Assembly (NCBI GenBank): GCA_031281385.1
Contig: JAITFL010000066.1
Location: forward strand, 1 to 24,187
Length of the DNA stretch: 24,187 nucleotides
Origin: Holophagales bacterium
Lineage (GTDB): Bacteria > Acidobacteriota > Holophagae > Holophagales > Holophagaceae
Direction of reading: 5' to 3'
The translations under genes and the position numbers were made by a program. The number at the start of each line of letters is the position of its first letter. Within the stretch, counting starts at the first letter, position 1. The notes beneath the pieces are model-generated. The model made no database searches. It had not been told where the DNA came from and saw nothing but the letters and a program-made list of their open reading frames with translations. Shown piece after piece: positions 21,875-24,187 of the stretch.

Positions 21875-23032
21875 ATGCACCTTTCTAAGCGCCTGCCCCC
21901 CACTTTCTCGACAAATTTGCTGTCCAAGCGCCTTTTGGAGCTAAAAAAGGGCGCGCAGCCTATTTTCGACCTTACCTTGTCGAACCCTTCCCATTGCGGC
22001 TTCTCCTACCCAGAGGATTACATCGTTTCGGCCCTTAGCTCCAAAGATGTCTTCAACTACAGCCCCGATCCAAAAGGGCTGATGAGCGCAAGGGTCGCCA
22101 TCTCTGAAATGCACGGCGGCCTGAACCCTGACCAAATTCAATTAACTGCATCAACTTCAGAAGCATACAGCTTGCTGTTCAAACTGTTGGCAGACTCCGG
22201 CGACAATGTCCTGGTGCCTTCTCCCAGCTACCCATTGTTTGAATGGCTCGCCCGCCTTGAAGGAATTGAGGCAAGGCCAGTGCCATCTATCTGGCACGAT
22301 GGCTGGAATATGGACGTCCAAGGGATAGAAGAAGCCTGCGACGCCAAAACCAGGGCAATCGTCGTCGTGAACCCGAACAACCCAACGGGCCAGTTTCTTA
22401 CAAAGGCGGAATGGAATGGCCTGCTTGGCGTGGCAACAAAAAAGAAACTGCCGATCATCGCCGATGAAGTGTTTGCCTGCTACCCAGTGGAACCCCAAAA
22501 GGACGCCGTCGGCACCATATTGAACGAGCCAATAGACGGCTGCCCTGTGTTTCTGCTTTCCGGCCTAAGCAAATCTGCCCTTTTGCCGCAGCTTAAACTG
22601 GGCTGGATAGCCATGCTGGGAACTGCGACTGATTTTTCAGAGCATCTGGCCTTTCTGGCCGACCAGTACCTTTCGGTATCCGCCCCAACCGCGCTTGCGG
22701 CACCACAATTGATAACCATCGCGCCAAATTTGCAGTGCCAAGCAATAGATCGGATAAAGAAAAATATAGAGATTCTCGACAAACTCCTATTGGGACACCC
22801 GCACATGAGTCGCCTGCCAGTCCATGGGGGGTGGAGCGTCCTGATACAGCGGCCAGATACGGAAGATGACGAAACCTGCGTTGAAAGGCTTTTGTCCGAT
22901 CATCGCCTTCTGATACATCCAGGCCATTTCTATGACATTCCAAAAAATGGCTTTCTAGTGGCAAGCCTGCTTCCCAGCCACCATGACTTTACCCAAGCCG
23001 TGCAGGCACTGCTAAATGGATTGAGGCTATAG
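21875..23032 (+). CDS. Class I/II PLP-dependent aminotransferase
   Basis: 385 residues from ATG 21875; the frame is open further upstream but would overlap elbB, and no good ribosome-binding site is seen. Fold-type I features are clear: the Asn motif NPNNPTGQ, DEVFACYP (the Asp contacts the PLP pyridine nitrogen), and the PLP lysine Lys233 in LSGLSKSALLPQLKLGWIA. The N-terminal FDLTLSNPSHCGFSYPED matches the substrate-entry region of alanine/aspartate-type enzymes. The exact amino donor cannot be told. It converges with the SRPBCC gene six bases downstream. Confidence 0.9.
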   Translation: MHLSKRLPPTFSTNLLSKRLLELKKGAQPIFDLTLSNPSHCGFSYPEDYIVSALSSKDVFNYSPDPKGLMSARVAISEMHGGLNPDQIQLTASTSEAYSLLFKLLADSGDNVLVPSPSYPLFEWLARLEGIEARPVPSIWHDGWNMDVQGIEEACDAKTRAIVVVNPNNPTGQFLTKAEWNGLLGVATKKKLPIIADEVFACYPVEPQKDAVGTILNEPIDGCPVFLLSGLSKSALLPQLKLGWIAMLGTATDFSEHLAFLADQYLSVSAPTALAAPQLITIAPNLQCQAIDRIKKNIEILDKLLLGHPHMSRLPVHGGWSVLIQRPDTEDDETCVERLLSDHRLLIHPGHFYDIPKNGFLVASLLPSHHDFTQAVQALLNGLRL

Positions 23033-23038
23033 CCTAGA

Positions 23039-23488
23039 TCAGCGCCGCACTCCTTGGCTTAGTTCCCCCAAGAGGCGCGCAGTGGGGGCGAGCCCTGTTC
23101 TTAGATTTTTGACCCACCCGCCGTAGTGCAGAATAGACATCGCGCCAAAAAACTTGCCTTCCATTTTGATTTGGCTCCACGATTGAAGCATGGGAACATC
23201 GATGGTGAGCAACAACCTAACGCCATACCGCAGTTTGACGAACACCTCCAAGCGGCCCTGCTCGATTCTTTGGACCAGCATCTCGTGGACCATCCCGTCC
23301 CCAAGGATCAAGAGCCCTGTCGCGCCGTTGACAAATGGCCCATTCAGTTGGACATCCTGAACGCCCAAGAGCCAAGTCTTCCACTTTGATACGTCCTTGA
23401 CAAGGGTCCAGACGTCTTCCGGCGCGGCCAACGCTTTCACTGTGTGCGAAGTCTTAAACACTGTGTTGCCACCATTCGGAAAAGCCAC
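23039..23488 (-). CDS. SRPBCC-fold (START/cyclase-like) protein
   Basis: 149 residues. The start is GTG at 23488, weakly supported because no ribosome-binding site is visible. The pattern HTVKALAAPEDVWTLVKDVSKW with LLGVQDVQLNG is typical of SRPBCC proteins: an N-terminal strand, two helices closing a cavity, then long strands and a C-terminal helix. The family binds hydrophobic ligands or acts in ubiquinone or polyketide metabolism; the ligand here is unknown. It is convergent with the aminotransferase. Confidence 0.75.
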   Translation of the reverse strand: MAFPNGGNTVFKTSHTVKALAAPEDVWTLVKDVSKWKTWLLGVQDVQLNGPFVNGATGLLILGDGMVHEMLVQRIEQGRLEVFVKLRYGVRLLLTIDVPMLQSWSQIKMEGKFFGAMSILHYGGWVKNLRTGLAPTARLLGELSQGVRR

Positions 23489-23621
23489 TGGTAATAAAAA
23501 TCATGCTGCTTTGCCCCCCGCCCCTCTTTAGATGTAGTGCCGAGTCAGAAATGATTGAAGTTAGCCCAAGGTTGTTTAAAGGCTTCTCCCCAAACTCAAA
23601 TTATATCATAACAATAGAGCC

Positions 23622-23647
23622 ACTTGCAAAACGTCGGTTTTGCAAGT
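23622..23647. repeat. 11-bp perfect hairpin built on TTGCAAAAC
   Basis: ACTTGCAAAAC at 23622-23632, loop GTCG, GTTTTGCAAGT at 23637-23647. No T-tract follows on either strand, so it is not a classic terminator. The half-site GTTTTGCAAG recurs at 23745-23754, which suggests either a protein-binding site family or the ends of a small decayed element. Confidence 0.55.
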
Positions 23648-23664
23648 CACCGGAGGAACAGAGT

Positions 23665-23955
23665 TTAGCGTGAAACACTGTAAACAAGCAAGTTATAAAA
23701 TTCCGCCAGAAACAGCGGAAGGTCGGAAGCATAGGTGCCGCCGGGTTTTGCAAGAACCTCAATTGGGAACCATCGTGCTGACTTGAAATCAAACTCCGTT
23801 GTTCCAAAGTCAACTGGATGTGTCCGATCAATTTGGTAACAGTTTTGTAATTTTTTGATTTTTTGGCTGTCGCTTTTATCGGCCAAACTTAGGCTGGACG
23901 GCGATTTGCTGATGGTATTGATGTCACGGGAAAGCTTTCGTTCCGCTATTGACAT
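23665..23955 (-). CDS. Possible small hypothetical protein
   Basis: An open frame of 96 residues from ATG 23955, beginning MSIAERKLSRD and ending FYNLLVYSVSR. It is polar at the front, with a more structured back half (FDFKSARWFPIEVLAKPG). I do not recognise it, no clear ribosome-binding site is visible, and its start overlaps the plus-strand promoter at 23949. It could be a short real gene, a remnant of a longer one, or chance. Confidence 0.22.
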   Translation of the reverse strand: MSIAERKLSRDINTISKSPSSLSLADKSDSQKIKKLQNCYQIDRTHPVDFGTTEFDFKSARWFPIEVLAKPGGTYASDLPLFLAEFYNLLVYSVSR

Positions 23956-23977
23956 ACCCGATTGAGAGTGCAATAAT
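23949..23977 (+). promoter_or_regulatory. Near-consensus sigma-70 promoter
   Basis: TTGACA at 23949-23954, a 17-base spacer, AATAAT at 23972-23977 (five of six). Transcription would start about 23984, some 30 bases before the ATG at 24015. An inverted repeat, AATAATAC (23972-23979) and GTATTATT (23989-23996), overlaps the -10, and AGAGTG/CACTCT (23965-23970, 23979-23984) overlaps it in an alternative pairing. These look like operator sites. Confidence 0.65.
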
Positions 23978-24014
23978 ACACTCTAGCAGTATTATTACAA
24001 GCCTGGAAACGCTA

Positions 24015-24187
24015 ATGACAGGCAAGACAGAAACAAAAACGCGATTGCAGCACAGGCCCCTTGTGGCCGTCCAGCACCCCTATGCTCCCAGCTTCCTGTC
24101 CCTCTCCGCCCGCATACTTGACATGTACGGGGGGGGGGGGGGGGGGGGGGGTAATTTTTTTAGTGGGGGGTTGGGCCCAAGTTTAAA
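24015..24187 (+). CDS. 5' end of an unidentified gene, cut by a poly-G run
   Basis: From ATG 24015 the first 38 codons give a plausible protein start with RPLVAVQHPYAPSFLSLSAR at residues 14-33, and a near-consensus promoter lies upstream. From codon 39 on, the frame enters 23 consecutive G residues and then low-complexity sequence. The frame stays open to the window end but should not be trusted beyond 24128. The product is not recognised; the beta-strand-then-helix pattern (PLVAVQHPYAPSFLSLSARI) would suit a nucleotide- or sugar-binding fold, which is only a guess. Confidence 0.4.
   Translation, partial: MTGKTETKTRLQHRPLVAVQHPYAPSFLSLSARILDMYGGGGGGGGNFFSGGLGPSL
24129..24151. repeat. Homopolymeric run of 23 G
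   Basis: An uninterrupted G tract, followed by TAATTTTTTTAGTGGGGGG and more low-complexity sequence to the end. It may be an artefact at a contig end or a genuine poly-G tract that defeated sequencing. Confidence 0.85.

Larger units (their letters stand above)
23489..24014. other. AT-rich intergenic region with hairpins
   Basis: About 525 bases, mostly non-coding by appearance. It contains an 11-bp hairpin (23622-23647), a third copy of the same TTGCAAAAC word (23745-23753), a 6-bp hairpin TTCCGC/GCGGAA near 23701-23720, a weak minus-strand open frame (23665-23955), and a strong promoter with overlapping inverted repeats (23949-23996). Confidence 0.5.

Overview
The window reads as a chromosomal segment of a flagellated, double-membraned (Gram-negative type) bacterium. 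The evidence is a flagellar export block (fliO-P-Q-R-flhB), fliL, fliN and motA/motB mixed with housekeeping genes (dnaG, rpoD, scpB, psd, truA, ttcA), exported thioredoxin-fold proteins and a phosphatidylserine decarboxylase. A good -24/-12 (sigma-54) promoter in front of fliO, the ElbB-like and TtcA proteins and the PilZ protein would fit a deltaproteobacterium-like or neighbouring lineage, but I cannot assign a phylum. Most genes are moderately GC-rich, with frequent AGG, ATA and TTG codons, and GTG/TTG starts are common.

Layout. 1-230: the end of an unidentified gene followed by a perfect 15-bp palindrome that looks like a terminator. 444-3892: sigma-54 promoter and the overlapping run fliO-fliP-fliQ-fliR-flhB; the membrane part of flhB is strikingly AT-rich compared with the rest. 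3893-4565: 670 bases without a convincing gene, holding degenerate direct and tandem repeats where flhA might have been expected. 4566-6973: a degenerate receiver protein with a SHOCT-like tail (phosphoacceptor Asp replaced by Ser), coupled to an exported TPR-type protein. 6988-7800 (minus): truA. 8010-8546: promoter, structured leader, HU-type gene and a textbook terminator.

8611-15546 (plus): fliL-fliN-thiD-like-unknown-dnaG, tightly spaced or overlapping from fliN on, followed by rpoD with its own strong sigma-70 promoter. This joins flagellar genes to a dnaG-rpoD macromolecular-synthesis pair. 15585-20085 (minus): ttcA, an exported CGWC thioredoxin, psd, scpB, motA and motB, read in that order; the last four are overlapping or within 19 bases of each other. 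20140-20730 (plus): a single-cysteine thioredoxin-fold protein. 20719-21827 (minus): ElbB-like and PilZ proteins. 21875-23032 (plus): a class I/II aminotransferase. 23039-23488 (minus): an SRPBCC-fold protein.

23489-24187: AT-richer intergenic DNA with hairpins and a repeated TTGCAAAAC motif, a near-consensus sigma-70 promoter, the first 38 codons of an unidentified gene, and a run of 23 G residues followed by low-complexity sequence. That last stretch may be an assembly or sequencing artefact, or a real poly-G tract at which the sequence broke.

Functionally, the export gate (FliOPQR/FlhB), switch protein (FliN), stator (MotA/B), stator accessory (FliL) and a PilZ c-di-GMP receptor candidate form a dispersed motility set. 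The other genes cover replication, transcription, chromosome segregation, phospholipid and tRNA modification functions. I saw no CRISPR array, tRNA, rRNA or intact mobile element.
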